DNA of 64,000 nt from NCBI GenBank assembly GCA_963818925.1, contig CAWFTN010000001.1, positions 3,162,001-3,226,000 of the forward strand, in the 5' to 3' direction. This document shows, in pieces, positions 15,249 to 24,418 of the stretch; the first letter of the stretch is position 1; the number at the start of each line of letters is the position of its first letter. The position numbers and the translations under genes were made by a program. The DNA is from JAMXLG01 sp963818925. Lineage in GTDB: Bacteria > Vulcanimicrobiota > Vulcanimicrobiia > Vulcanimicrobiales > Vulcanimicrobiaceae. Under the pieces are notes generated by a model. That model searched no databases, was not told the origin of the DNA, and was given only the letters and a program-made list of their open reading frames with translations.

Positions 15249-17027
15249 ATGAACTACATCTCCATGGGCGTTCTAGCCGCCAGCCTCCTTGCTGCCTCGC
15301 CGCAATCGACGGCCCTCGTGGCGGGAAGCGTCCGGGACCAGCACGGCGCTCCGGTGCCGGACGCGACGGTTGTCATATATGACGGGACTCAGGAGGCCGG
15401 CGAGGCTCGCACGGGTTCGGACGGCACATTCGTTTTCGACGGCCGCGCCACGCGAGTGCGGATCCGATGCCGGTATTGCCGCGTGACTGATGCCGCGGTC
15501 GGCTCAGACGGAATTACCACGGCGATCGTCCAGCGGTACGATGCCGTCCTTTTGGAAGGGCCGACGGTTGAGGACATCGCGAACCTACCCGCTGCAAGCA
15601 TTTCCTCACTGTTGCAACGCACGCCGTTCGTCGTTGTGAACGAAACGTCGAGAACCATTCCCGGCGTGTCGGCGACCGATCGTAACGCGACTCCCTACGG
15701 CGGGCTTCTGGTCGTAGACGGCGCGCCGGATTACGACGTGACGGCGAACGTTACGCCGTTCGATACCGTGCCCCAAGGCGGCTCCAATGCAGTCTCCGTG
15801 TTGCGCGTTGACCAAGCGTATCTGTACGGCAACGACGCTCAGGGTGGAACGTTTGTCGTTCAAACGCCGGGTGGAGCGTCGCGCGTGGCGACGGGAAATA
15901 ATACGCTGCTGCGCGGCGCGCTCAATGAAAGCAATTTCTGGACTACTGCAGCATTTTCGAATGCGGAGGCTGGCGACCGCGCAGAGCGTGTGTCGCTCGC
16001 GGATACGTTCGCGACACCCGGTACGACGGGATCGGTAATGGTATCTTCCGGTGCGGGATACGCCTCACCGAATAGTATAAGTGCACTCTTCTCGTCGTTT
16101 TCGTCTGCGGACGCTGAGATACATTCGCGCGGCCCGGTCGACGCATTTATCACCGCGATTGCGGATCGCGGAACGTATGAATATAATTCGCGCAACTTTC
16201 CGCTGAATTCGGCGTGGTCGGATATGGACGTCGAAGCGGGTGTCGATTCGCATGCTGCCGTCGCGCCGTTCGCACATTTTGACGTCCGTCAAAGCAGCGG
16301 ATGGTATCTTTCGAATCCGAGCGGGGCCGGCGCAATATCGGGATGGCTCGGCCAAGCACGGGCGAGTGCGGGCGTTTCCTATCATTCGACCGACCTCGAT
16401 GCGCTGCTCGCCGGCGGCGTCGATCAAGTCGCATATACCGATGTCGTGAGGCCGGCCTATCGTGCGTCGGACAACGCAAACGACGGCGTGTTTTCATTCT
16501 CGTACCGCCCTGCTCCGCAATGGTCGCTGCACGCGAGCACCAGCTCAGGATATACCTTGCAAACATTTGTCGGCTTGTACACGCAAGCGGAAACGCCGTT
16601 CGCCTACGCGTCGCCGGTTCTCGCCGGACATACGAACGAAGCCATGCTGGAATTCGGCGACCAATCGCGCGTGCGCGCCGCGATCACTTCGCTTGCATGG
16701 AGCGGCGCCGACGGCTCCTCGACGTCAAGTGCAGGCGCGTCGGTTGCGTGGCAAATTGCGCAGAAGTTCGCGCTGCGCACCTGGCTGCTGCGCACGCAGT
16801 CGACGGTGTGGTCTCCCGCAACGGTCGGCTCAGCGTGGCTGACGTATGCCAACGCCGGCAATTTCCGCATCGACGCCACGTGGGGCCGTTCACTCTTGGA
16901 TCACCTGCCGTACGATCATCTCGACGCGAGCCTCTCGGGCCGGATCAACAACCGCGTGGATTGGTTCGCATCCTCCGCGCGTGTCGACGGCTCCCAGCAA
17001 ACCGCCCTCGGTCTGCGCATTCACTGA
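15249..17027 (+). CDS. TonB-dependent-receptor-like outer-membrane protein with N-terminal carboxypeptidase-regulatory-like domain
   Basis: 592 residues from the ATG at 15249, with a signal peptide (MGVLAASLLAASPQS). Residues about 22-95 form a carboxypeptidase-regulatory-like beta domain (VAGSVRDQHGAPVPDATVVIYDG... TGSDGTFVFDG). Next is a plug-like region (LPAASISSLLQRTPFVVVNETS... GLLVVDGAPDY... VSVLRVDQAYLYGNDAQGGTFVVQT), then about 370 residues of amphipathic barrel strands ending LGLRIH. It is shorter than most TonB receptors (700-1000 residues). The ligand is unknown. Its start is only 14 bases from the start of the divergent gene. Confidence 0.8.
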   Translation: MNYISMGVLAASLLAASPQSTALVAGSVRDQHGAPVPDATVVIYDGTQEAGEARTGSDGTFVFDGRATRVRIRCRYCRVTDAAVGSDGITTAIVQRYDAVLLEGPTVEDIANLPAASISSLLQRTPFVVVNETSRTIPGVSATDRNATPYGGLLVVDGAPDYDVTANVTPFDTVPQGGSNAVSVLRVDQAYLYGNDAQGGTFVVQTPGGASRVATGNNTLLRGALNESNFWTTAAFSNAEAGDRAERVSLADTFATPGTTGSVMVSSGAGYASPNSISALFSSFSSADAEIHSRGPVDAFITAIADRGTYEYNSRNFPLNSAWSDMDVEAGVDSHAAVAPFAHFDVRQSSGWYLSNPSGAGAISGWLGQARASAGVSYHSTDLDALLAGGVDQVAYTDVVRPAYRASDNANDGVFSFSYRPAPQWSLHASTSSGYTLQTFVGLYTQAETPFAYASPVLAGHTNEAMLEFGDQSRVRAAITSLAWSGADGSSTSSAGASVAWQIAQKFALRTWLLRTQSTVWSPATVGSAWLTYANAGNFRIDATWGRSLLDHLPYDHLDASLSGRINNRVDWFASSARVDGSQQTALGLRIH

Positions 17028-17066
17028 TTCAGAATTTCTTCACGCCCATGCTGAATACTCGAGTGC

Positions 17067-17465
17067 ATGAAAGCGTCCAGCCTCTTGCTAGCGGCCATTT
17101 GTGCCGCGCTCTCAACTACTGACGCGAGCGCCGGTCCCTCCGAGATCGTCGTTCCAATGCACGCACTCAACGGCAGTCACGAAGACGGAAGTGCGACCCT
17201 CACCCAAGTCACCGACGGCGTTCGCATCGTCATTGTTATCGCGCAATCGATGTCTGGCGACCAACCGACGCACATTCACCTCGGCACCTGCGGCGCCATC
17301 AAGAAAGCGCCCGAGTACGCCTTACGGTCGACGGGCGCCGGCCGTTCCGACACCGTCGTCAAGGGCGTTAGCCTGGACGATCTGCGCAAAGGATCGTACG
17401 CGATCAACGTACACAAGAGCGCGCAAGATCTCGGGACGTACGTTTCGTGCGGTGATATTCGCTGA
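17067..17465 (+). CDS. small secreted CHRD-like protein
   Basis: 132 residues with a signal peptide (SSLLLAAICAALSTTDASA). The mature part is a beta-rich domain with THIHLGTCG, a middle Gly-rich segment and a C-terminal YAINVHKSAQDLGTYVSCGDI. This layout resembles CHRD and Cu/Zn-SOD-like secreted proteins of unknown role. Two Cys could make a disulfide. It follows the receptor gene by 39 bases on the same strand and converges on the lipoprotein gene at 17473. Confidence 0.65.
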   Translation: MKASSLLLAAICAALSTTDASAGPSEIVVPMHALNGSHEDGSATLTQVTDGVRIVIVIAQSMSGDQPTHIHLGTCGAIKKAPEYALRSTGAGRSDTVVKGVSLDDLRKGSYAINVHKSAQDLGTYVSCGDIR

Positions 17466-17472
17466 CGTCGCG

Positions 17473-18606
17473 TTACCGCGGCGCAACAGTCGGGAAGGGA
17501 GCGAAGGCCGCGTATTTCAAACGCGCGCGATTCACTGGCGCATTACATCCCGGGTAGCTGTTCATACACGTGATATCCGGCCAGTAATACCAGAAGATCA
17601 GCGAAAGCGGCTTACCGGCTCTGTAAGCATAGTAGAGCGCCTGATCTCGCATTTGCTGGAGTTGCGCAGTCGTCGGATACGGACAGACGGTGATTGAGGA
17701 GCAGCCGTTCCCCCTTTCTTGGTACCACGAAAACGCTTGTCCCACGAAGAACATGTTCGCAGATGGATTGTGTGTGGTGATCGTCGTCGCGATTTGTTTC
17801 GCAATGAGGCCGATATCTTCGATCGAGCCAAACTGGTTACCCGACGGAATTGGATAGCGATCGAAGCCGATGGTAGTCGTCGGCGGCGTCGTAAGCCAAG
17901 AATAAAGGTTGTTGATCACGGCCTGCCCACCGTCGTCGCCTACCTGGGTCCCGATGATCTCATGGTAGGGATCGATCGTGTGAATATACTTTGCTAAAGT
18001 TTGTACGTTGAGGTAGTTGTGGCCGGCGAGCGTGCCTTGACAATACCCGATGGATTGCGTCGGGCACCCGGGTTCGTCATAGATGTACCACTTCCAGTTG
18101 AACCCCCGAACGCTGCGCGCGACTGAATAGACGCACGAGATGATTTGCCAGTTGTTCGTTGCTCTACAGCTGTTGGCGAGGCTGTTGTTATACGACGTGA
18201 TCAGCGTTCTGCCGTAGAGCACATTGGAGGGGTCGTTGATCGCGGCCTTGACGCTGATCGCTTGTCCAAGTCCGATTGAAGCATCGTACGTGAACCATGC
18301 TTGCAACGACTGCGTCCCCGTCTTGTTCGCCAACAACCCGATGTAATTGATTTCCCACTTGTATCCATCACTTACGATCGCCGCATCTTCTTGTTTGCAC
18401 AACGACGTTAAGGCGGTGTCGATCTCGCAGGAATTATAAACGCCCTGCGGCGGCAAGCGAAGAACGGGCACCGCCGCCGCTGTCGGTCCGACGGCCGGTG
18501 CGCTGGTAGCGGCTGTAGAGCTCGACACACCTCCACCATCCCCGGTGACGCCGGAACAGCCTGTCGCGATCCCAAGAGCCAATGCAGCTTCGACAATAAG
18601 CTTCAC
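17473..18606 (-). CDS. exported glycosidase-like lipoprotein, one domain (left bracket of the locus)
   Basis: 377 residues from GTG 18606 with GGAGGG upstream. The N terminus is lipoprotein-like (LALGIATGC), then an Ala/Ser/Thr/Val-rich linker. The domain begins GVYNSCEIDTALTSLC and includes KWEINYIG, AWFTYDASIGLG, WKWYIYDEPGC, DPYHEIIGTQVG, GFDRYPIPSG, MFFVGQAFSW, and ends PLSLIFWYYWPDITC. Strand-ending acidic residues (IYDEP) and the repeated WYYWPD pattern look like a TIM-barrel glycoside hydrolase. I do not recognise a named family. Two further copies of the same domain form the protein at 54291-56597, at the far end of the locus. Confidence 0.6.
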   Translation of the reverse strand: MKLIVEAALALGIATGCSGVTGDGGGVSSSTAATSAPAVGPTAAAVPVLRLPPQGVYNSCEIDTALTSLCKQEDAAIVSDGYKWEINYIGLLANKTGTQSLQAWFTYDASIGLGQAISVKAAINDPSNVLYGRTLITSYNNSLANSCRATNNWQIISCVYSVARSVRGFNWKWYIYDEPGCPTQSIGYCQGTLAGHNYLNVQTLAKYIHTIDPYHEIIGTQVGDDGGQAVINNLYSWLTTPPTTTIGFDRYPIPSGNQFGSIEDIGLIAKQIATTITTHNPSANMFFVGQAFSWYQERGNGCSSITVCPYPTTAQLQQMRDQALYYAYRAGKPLSLIFWYYWPDITCMNSYPGCNAPVNRARLKYAAFAPFPTVAPR

Positions 18607-18689
18607 AGGTCGCCCTCCGATTTCACTGCGTGAAAATGCGATGCGGCAAGAGCGGTTCGGAGCACGCGCGGCGAAGTGTACGCGTGCAG

Positions 18690-19349
18690 ATGTCTTTGTT
18701 CAGCAGCGTTGCCGATCATCGGCGCTCGACATCGCTCGCGGCCCGATTTCGGGCGCACCGGCTTGCGTTCTTTCGCGCCCTCCTCGATCGCGTACCGCGT
18801 CCCGCCACGATCTTGGACGTGGGCGGCACGGCCGATTTCTGGAAGCGCTCGGGTCTCGCCGACGATAGCATTAAAGTGATCTTGCTGAACGTGCAGCGTG
18901 ACATGATCGACGACCCGCGCTTTGAGAGCATTGTCGGCGATGCGCGCGATCTGAGCGCCTTTGGAAACGCGGAAGTCGACGTCGCCTATTCCAACTCGGT
19001 GATCGAGCACGTCGGAACGTTCGACGATCAACGACGCATGGCAAACGAAGTTCGCCGTGTCGCTAAGAAGTATTTCGTACAGACACCTAATGTTTGGTTT
19101 CCGATTGAGCCGCACTTTTTGGTTCCCGGTTTTCAGTTCATGCCGGTCGAGATGCGGGCGTTCCTACTCAGGCAATCGCGCCTGGGCTGGGTTCCTCGCG
19201 AACGTGACCGGTTTCGGGCCAAGGAAATTGTCGGTTCCGTGCGGCTAGTCTCCGCAAGAGAGATCGGCGCGTTGTTTCCCGAAGCCGCGCTTTATCGAGA
19301 GCGGGTGTTCGGGTTGACGAAGAGCATCATCGCCTATCACGGATGGTGA
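18690..19349 (+). CDS. class I SAM-dependent methyltransferase
   Basis: 219 residues from ATG 18690; an alternative ATG at 18630 would add 20 residues of low-complexity basic sequence, and neither start has a good ribosome-binding site. Motif I is ILDVGGTADFW, motif II is IVGDARDLSAFG, and motif post-II is DVAYSNSVIEHVG. The C-terminal half (YFVQTPNVWFPIEPHF) is common in methyltransferases of polysaccharide loci. The substrate is unknown. It lies between the lipoprotein gene and the NRPS genes and converges on the DUF6492 gene. Confidence 0.8.
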   Translation: MSLFSSVADHRRSTSLAARFRAHRLAFFRALLDRVPRPATILDVGGTADFWKRSGLADDSIKVILLNVQRDMIDDPRFESIVGDARDLSAFGNAEVDVAYSNSVIEHVGTFDDQRRMANEVRRVAKKYFVQTPNVWFPIEPHFLVPGFQFMPVEMRAFLLRQSRLGWVPRERDRFRAKEIVGSVRLVSAREIGALFPEAALYRERVFGLTKSIIAYHGW

Positions 19350-19430
19350 GAGAAGTCTAGACGCAAGCCTATTTAAAGTGAATTGTTCATTCAACGTCCT
19401 TTCTTACATGTAAAACTTCAGCGCTGGCCG

Positions 19431-20336
19431 TTAAACGTTCGCGGCCAATTCACCGGAAGAAGCAACGCGCTCTGTAAGGAGCCGCAACGTCGTTTGCATG
19501 ATTCGGTCATCCGTCGCGGTGTATCCGGCGATGGAGAAAGCAATGTCGTCGGGCTTCAACGCCGCAACGAACCGCTCGATGTCCGCTTCGAGAAGAGGCT
19601 CCGGGCCCCAGTGAGTGTGGCACCATGACCGCTCGTCGATCCAAATTCCGGCCGATTCCGCGCCGATCACCTTGTCGACGTAAAGTCCGTACGAGAGGTA
19701 CTCACTTACGAGGCGGCCGCGCGTGAATGCAACGTGCCAAGGAAGACCCGTCACGGCTTCCACGCGAGCGCATGCATCCAGTGCAGTGCGGCGGTCCCAA
19801 CTGATGACGTTGCCGACATAGTCGTTCATCGGAAGGTCGTCGGTCTCCACACCCAAGAGGCGACAGACGTTATGGTGCCAGGTGACGTGATTCATTCCCG
19901 CCACGATCCCGCCGGGCTTGCGGTACATCCGCGTCCGTCCGTTACGCGCAAATAGCGTCAGATCGACCGGGCGAATGAAACGTACGTCGGAATCCATATT
20001 GATCACGACGCGCTCTTCGAGTACATGCGCTGCGGAGAGTTTGGCCAACTGCTGCACCAGCCAGCCTTTCGCGGGATATCGCGCCGGGATCGAGAGCCAC
20101 CATTTCTTCGAAAAGGGAATTTTAAAAATCCCGGACGGAAGTATTTCTTCGATTGAGGCGACGACCGTACGCTGCCCCGCAAGCGTGCGGAAGAGCGCGA
20201 GATCACACCGATCGACGAAGATATAGTGCTTCACCGGAGCCGGGACGAAGCGCAAGACGGTTTCGTTGAGCGCGCGGCAGAGTTCGTAATCTCGCGCGAA
20301 GCTCGGCGTGACGATAGCGATCTCGCTCGTGCTCAT
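19431..20336 (-). CDS. DUF6492-like glycosyltransferase-fold protein
   Basis: 301 residues. ATG 20336 is preferred over ATG 20345 because GGAGG lies nine bases before it. The protein starts with a nucleotide-sugar-type strand (AIVTPSFARDYELCRALNETVLRF) and has a DSD motif (VVINMDSDVRFIRPVDL), as in GT-A-fold transferases, followed by MNDYVGNVISWDR. This resembles the DUF6492 family often found in capsule loci. The gene follows the last NRPS by a few bases, so it may glycosylate the peptide product or belong to the polysaccharide pathway. Confidence 0.65.
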   Translation of the reverse strand: MSTSEIAIVTPSFARDYELCRALNETVLRFVPAPVKHYIFVDRCDLALFRTLAGQRTVVASIEEILPSGIFKIPFSKKWWLSIPARYPAKGWLVQQLAKLSAAHVLEERVVINMDSDVRFIRPVDLTLFARNGRTRMYRKPGGIVAGMNHVTWHHNVCRLLGVETDDLPMNDYVGNVISWDRRTALDACARVEAVTGLPWHVAFTRGRLVSEYLSYGLYVDKVIGAESAGIWIDERSWCHTHWGPEPLLEADIERFVAALKPDDIAFSIAGYTATDDRIMQTTLRLLTERVASSGELAANV

Positions 20337-20341
20337 TGGAG

Positions 20342-23300
20342 TCATCCTCCGAGCACGGTTTCAAGAACGCGTGCAAGCTCATCGATGCGCGTGTGTATGG
20401 CTCCGACGTGTCCGCCTCCGACCGATTCAATCGTGACCGCTCGCAGCAAACTACCCCAGCCTTTCGTTGGATCGTCGAACGTCGTTTCTTGTTCTTCGCC
20501 CCAGATGAGCGTCGCATTTCCGTCATGCGGCTTCGGATGATACGTGAATGCAGCAACGAGATGTGCAAACGAGGTTTCCGTCTCACGCACCCCGTGCCGT
20601 TTCTCGAACGCTTCCGGTTCAAATCCCACGGCGGGTGCTTGGGAGCTTCCGCCCACAAGTGACCGGAGCGTCTTGCCAAGGAAACCAATCGTGACGCGCG
20701 GGCCCATCAACACGGCTGCGTGCAATCGTGCGAGATTGTAACAGAGCCGGTCTCGCAGGCGTGGTGCCAAGTGACGGTCCAAGCCGACTCGTCGGATGAC
20801 CGCATCGAACATGCCGATGCTACGCGTGGGCATCGGTGAGGAGTTTAGCAACACGAGCCGTTCCACGACCTCGCCTTGTGACCGCAGAACGCGCGCGAGT
20901 TCATACGCAACGAGACCACCCGCGCAGTATCCGCCAAGGCGATACGGTCCGCAGGGCTGCACGGCGCGAATCAATGATGCATAATCGCGCGCCATGCTTT
21001 CAATCGTGGGAAGCAGCGGGAGTCCAGCCGTGCCGTGCGGCGCGACGGCGTACACGATTTGATCGGGACCGAGTGCGACCGCAAGTTGGCGCGCATGCAA
21101 GGCGTCAGCGAAGAGATCGCTGTGAAAGTAGATGAACGGGGCGCGCGTCCCGCTCGCATTGAGCGTGAGGACCGGTGGAGCCGGCTGACGCTCGGTGCCG
21201 GTCTGCGCGTCGTCGATGTAACGCGCAAGCGCTTCAATAGTGGGATTTTCGAAGAGAACCCGCAGCGGCAACTCGAATCCGAACATGTCCTGTGCGCGCG
21301 CTATGAAGCGCACGGCGAGCAGCGAGTGAAAGCCGATGGCGAAGAGATCGACATCGCGATCGATATGCGGCGTTCCGAGCATTTCGGAAAGCACTTCACC
21401 AAGGCGCGCTTCCGTCGAACCGTGATACGAACCGCGCTCTTCATGGCGCTCGATTGGCGCCGGCAAGCCGCGCCGGTCCACTTTGCCGTTGGACGAGAGC
21501 GGAAGCGCCGGCAGAGCGACGATCGCCGACGGAAGCATGAACGCCGGTAAACGGTCTTTCAACCACGCGCGGAGGTCGCCGGTCTTGTAGGCTTCGGGAG
21601 CCGTTGTGCGCGGGACAACGTAGGCCCAGATCGCTTTGTCTCCGGCGGGATCGATCCCCACGACAACGGCTGCGTCGCAAATCTCCGGACAACGCAACAG
21701 CATCGCTTCGATCTCTCGCGGCTCGATCCGGAATCCGCGGATCTTCACCTGCTCGTCGATCCGCCCGAGGAATTCGATGATCCCGTCATCGCGCATCCGA
21801 ACGTGGTCGCCGGTGCGGTAAAGCCGGGCATCGTCGCAGTACGGACTGGCGACAAAACGTTCTGCCGTCAGGTCGGGCAGATTGACATACCCGAGTGCAA
21901 GGCCGTCGCCGCCCACGCACAACTCCCCGACCGCGCCGAACGGGACCGGCTGCAACTTCGAATCCAGTACGAAGGCACTCGAGTTCGCAATCGGCCGCCC
22001 AATCGGGACGCTTTCGCTGATCGCATCGGAGGATGGAACGGTGTAGCAGCAACTGAACGTCGTGTTTTCGGTAGGCCCGTAACCGTTGATGAAGCGGCAA
22101 TCGGGATACGCATCGATAAACCGCTTGGCATGCAGCGGCGAAACAACGTCTCCGCCGGTAAGCAGAAAGCGTAGACCGCTCAACGCTCCGAGTTCGCCTT
22201 CGACGGTTTCGCGAAACACGGCGGCCGTCAGCCACAGCGTCGTCACGCGAAAGCGCGCAAGCGTTCGTTTTAATTCCGCAATCGACAACGGACCGGGCGG
22301 CGCAATGGCGAGTCGTCCACCGTTGAGCAAAGGCGCCCAGATTTCGAATGTCGATGCGTCAAACGCGAGCGGTGCGTATTGCAGAATGGTGTCCTCTGCA
22401 CCGATGTCGACGTAGTTCGTTGCGCGAACGAGGCGCACGATCGCGCGGTGAACCACAACGACGCCTTTGGGCTGTCCGGTCGAGCCTGACGTGTACATGA
22501 TGTAGGCTGCAGCATCATGCCGGCCCGGTTCATCGAGTGCGGAGTCACTTTGCGCTGTAATCGCCGGCGCAGCTTCCGTGAGATTGATAATCGGGATTCC
22601 ATCGTCGGGAATCCGATCGCGCACCGTGCGTTCTGCAAGGATCAATGCGATGTTGGCGTCGCGCACGATGAACGACAGCCGTTCGGGAGGATACGACGGA
22701 TCGAGCGGGACGTAGGCGGCGCCTGCCTTGAGAATGGCAAGCAGAGCCACCGGCACGGACGGTGAGCGCTCGAACGCAACACCAACTGAGGCGTCTCGAC
22801 CAACACCCGCCGCTCGCAAATAGTGCGCGAGCTGATTCGAACGCCGGTCGAGTTGCGCATACGTCATCGTCTCTGTATCGCTCACCACGGCAATTGCATC
22901 CGGCGTCTCTGCGACGCGCTGCGAGAAGACGTCGTGCACGCCCGCCTCGCGTTCGTATTGCGTGGATTCGCCGGCGCCGAAAGCAAGAACAGCTTGGCGT
23001 TCCTCATCGGCCATCAGCGGTAATGCGGACATGGAAGATGACGCGTCGCGCGTGATTGCGCGCAGCATCATGACCCAGCGCTGCAGCAGACGATCGACCG
23101 TTGCGCGCCGGTAGAGATCCGTGTTGAACTCGCACGATGCGCGCCAGCCCTCCGGACGCTCGACCATGAAGAAATTCAAATCGCAGATCGGGCCCGCCGA
23201 ACGTGACGGAAGATCGACGAGCTTAAAGCTCCCGTAGGTTTGATTTTTGATGAACGAGCGCTGAAAGACGAAGTTGATCGAAAACAAGGCGTTTCGGCTC

Positions 23301-24418
23301 AAATCCCGCTTGGGATTTACGATTTCGATGAGCTCTTCGAGCGGAACGTAGCGCAGCTCGATGGCATCGGTTACCGTATCGCGCGCGCGTTCGAGGAGTT
23401 CGCGGAACGTCGGATCGCCGCCAACGTCGGTACGCAGCGCTACCGTGTTGACGAATGTACCGACGAGCCGTTCGAACTCGACCTCGTCGCGGCCGGCGAA
23501 CTGCGTGCCGATTGTAATGTCGGTTTGTCCCGAGTAGCGGTGCAAGAGTGCCAGAAGCGCGGCGTACGCCACCATGAACAACGTGCAATGGTTTTTGCGC
23601 GCGAAATCCTTGAGCGCATCCGTGAAGTCGCGGTCGAGCAGCCGTGAGACGATCTCTCCGTTCGGCGTTTGAACCGGTGGGCGCGCCTTATCCGGAAGAA
23701 TCTCGAATTGTTCGAAATCGCGCCAGAGCTGCGCTAACTCTTTACGGCGTGTGCCTTCGGTCGCTGCGAGCCACTCGCACTCTTGTGCGGTGTAATCGGC
23801 ATACGTTTTCGGAAGCTCCGGAAGCATCGCCGCGCGGCCCTCGCTCAGCGCAGCGCACATCTCGCCCATCTCCTCGGCGAGAACTCCTACCGACCAGCCG
23901 TCGCACACGGTGTGATGCGCCGTAACCAAAATCATCGAGATATCGGAACGGACGCGAATGTGTGTCACACGGATCAACGGCGCTTGTGTTATGTCAAACG
24001 TCTTTTTCGCTTCGAGCGCGGCCAAACGTTCAGCTTCGGCAGCAGCTGCCTCATCGGACATCGCCGTCAAGTCGACCACTGGAATGTGAAATGAAACGTC
24101 CGGTGCGATGATTTGCCGCGGCTCGCCTCCGGTAGAGACAAAGGCGGTGCGCAACGTCTGGTGCCGTCCGATGATGACGCGCCAAGCCTCTTCGAGATGA
24201 GCGTGAACGACGTTGCCTTCGAGACGCCAGCGGACTGCGACGTTGAGCGCGGGGTTGAATGGATCGAGCCGCGTCTCGAACCAAAAGCGCTTCTGCGATT
24301 GCGAAGCGGGGATGGCGATTCGTTCGCCGTTCGGGAGCCCGTGCAGTGCGGGCGCCTCTAACGGAGCCGAATTCAACGGTTCGGTGCGAGCCTCGGCAAG
24401 TGACTGCGTGAACTTCAT
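20342..24418 (-). CDS. NRPS terminal module, C-A-PCP-TE
   Basis: 1358 residues. The condensation domain (about 35-470) has AHHTVCDGWS with H168, H169 and D173. The adenylation domain (about 490-990) has YTSGSTGQPKG, FDASTFEIW and GYGPTE. By eye its pocket residues read D-A-F-W-L-G-G-T-F, close to the known Val code DAFWIGGTFK. The carrier domain has GFHSLLA (Ser1032, with Phe in place of the usual second Gly). The C-terminal type I thioesterase has GGYCAGG, so the nucleophile position is Cys1165 not Ser, with His1337 near the end. It should add a Val-like residue and release the chain. The start overlaps the PKS/NRPS stop (ATGA), giving strict gene order. Confidence 0.93.
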   Translation of the reverse strand: MKFTQSLAEARTEPLNSAPLEAPALHGLPNGERIAIPASQSQKRFWFETRLDPFNPALNVAVRWRLEGNVVHAHLEEAWRVIIGRHQTLRTAFVSTGGEPRQIIAPDVSFHIPVVDLTAMSDEAAAAEAERLAALEAKKTFDITQAPLIRVTHIRVRSDISMILVTAHHTVCDGWSVGVLAEEMGEMCAALSEGRAAMLPELPKTYADYTAQECEWLAATEGTRRKELAQLWRDFEQFEILPDKARPPVQTPNGEIVSRLLDRDFTDALKDFARKNHCTLFMVAYAALLALLHRYSGQTDITIGTQFAGRDEVEFERLVGTFVNTVALRTDVGGDPTFRELLERARDTVTDAIELRYVPLEELIEIVNPKRDLSRNALFSINFVFQRSFIKNQTYGSFKLVDLPSRSAGPICDLNFFMVERPEGWRASCEFNTDLYRRATVDRLLQRWVMMLRAITRDASSSMSALPLMADEERQAVLAFGAGESTQYEREAGVHDVFSQRVAETPDAIAVVSDTETMTYAQLDRRSNQLAHYLRAAGVGRDASVGVAFERSPSVPVALLAILKAGAAYVPLDPSYPPERLSFIVRDANIALILAERTVRDRIPDDGIPIINLTEAAPAITAQSDSALDEPGRHDAAAYIMYTSGSTGQPKGVVVVHRAIVRLVRATNYVDIGAEDTILQYAPLAFDASTFEIWAPLLNGGRLAIAPPGPLSIAELKRTLARFRVTTLWLTAAVFRETVEGELGALSGLRFLLTGGDVVSPLHAKRFIDAYPDCRFINGYGPTENTTFSCCYTVPSSDAISESVPIGRPIANSSAFVLDSKLQPVPFGAVGELCVGGDGLALGYVNLPDLTAERFVASPYCDDARLYRTGDHVRMRDDGIIEFLGRIDEQVKIRGFRIEPREIEAMLLRCPEICDAAVVVGIDPAGDKAIWAYVVPRTTAPEAYKTGDLRAWLKDRLPAFMLPSAIVALPALPLSSNGKVDRRGLPAPIERHEERGSYHGSTEARLGEVLSEMLGTPHIDRDVDLFAIGFHSLLAVRFIARAQDMFGFELPLRVLFENPTIEALARYIDDAQTGTERQPAPPVLTLNASGTRAPFIYFHSDLFADALHARQLAVALGPDQIVYAVAPHGTAGLPLLPTIESMARDYASLIRAVQPCGPYRLGGYCAGGLVAYELARVLRSQGEVVERLVLLNSSPMPTRSIGMFDAVIRRVGLDRHLAPRLRDRLCYNLARLHAAVLMGPRVTIGFLGKTLRSLVGGSSQAPAVGFEPEAFEKRHGVRETETSFAHLVAAFTYHPKPHDGNATLIWGEEQETTFDDPTKGWGSLLRAVTIESVGGGHVGAIHTRIDELARVLETVLGG

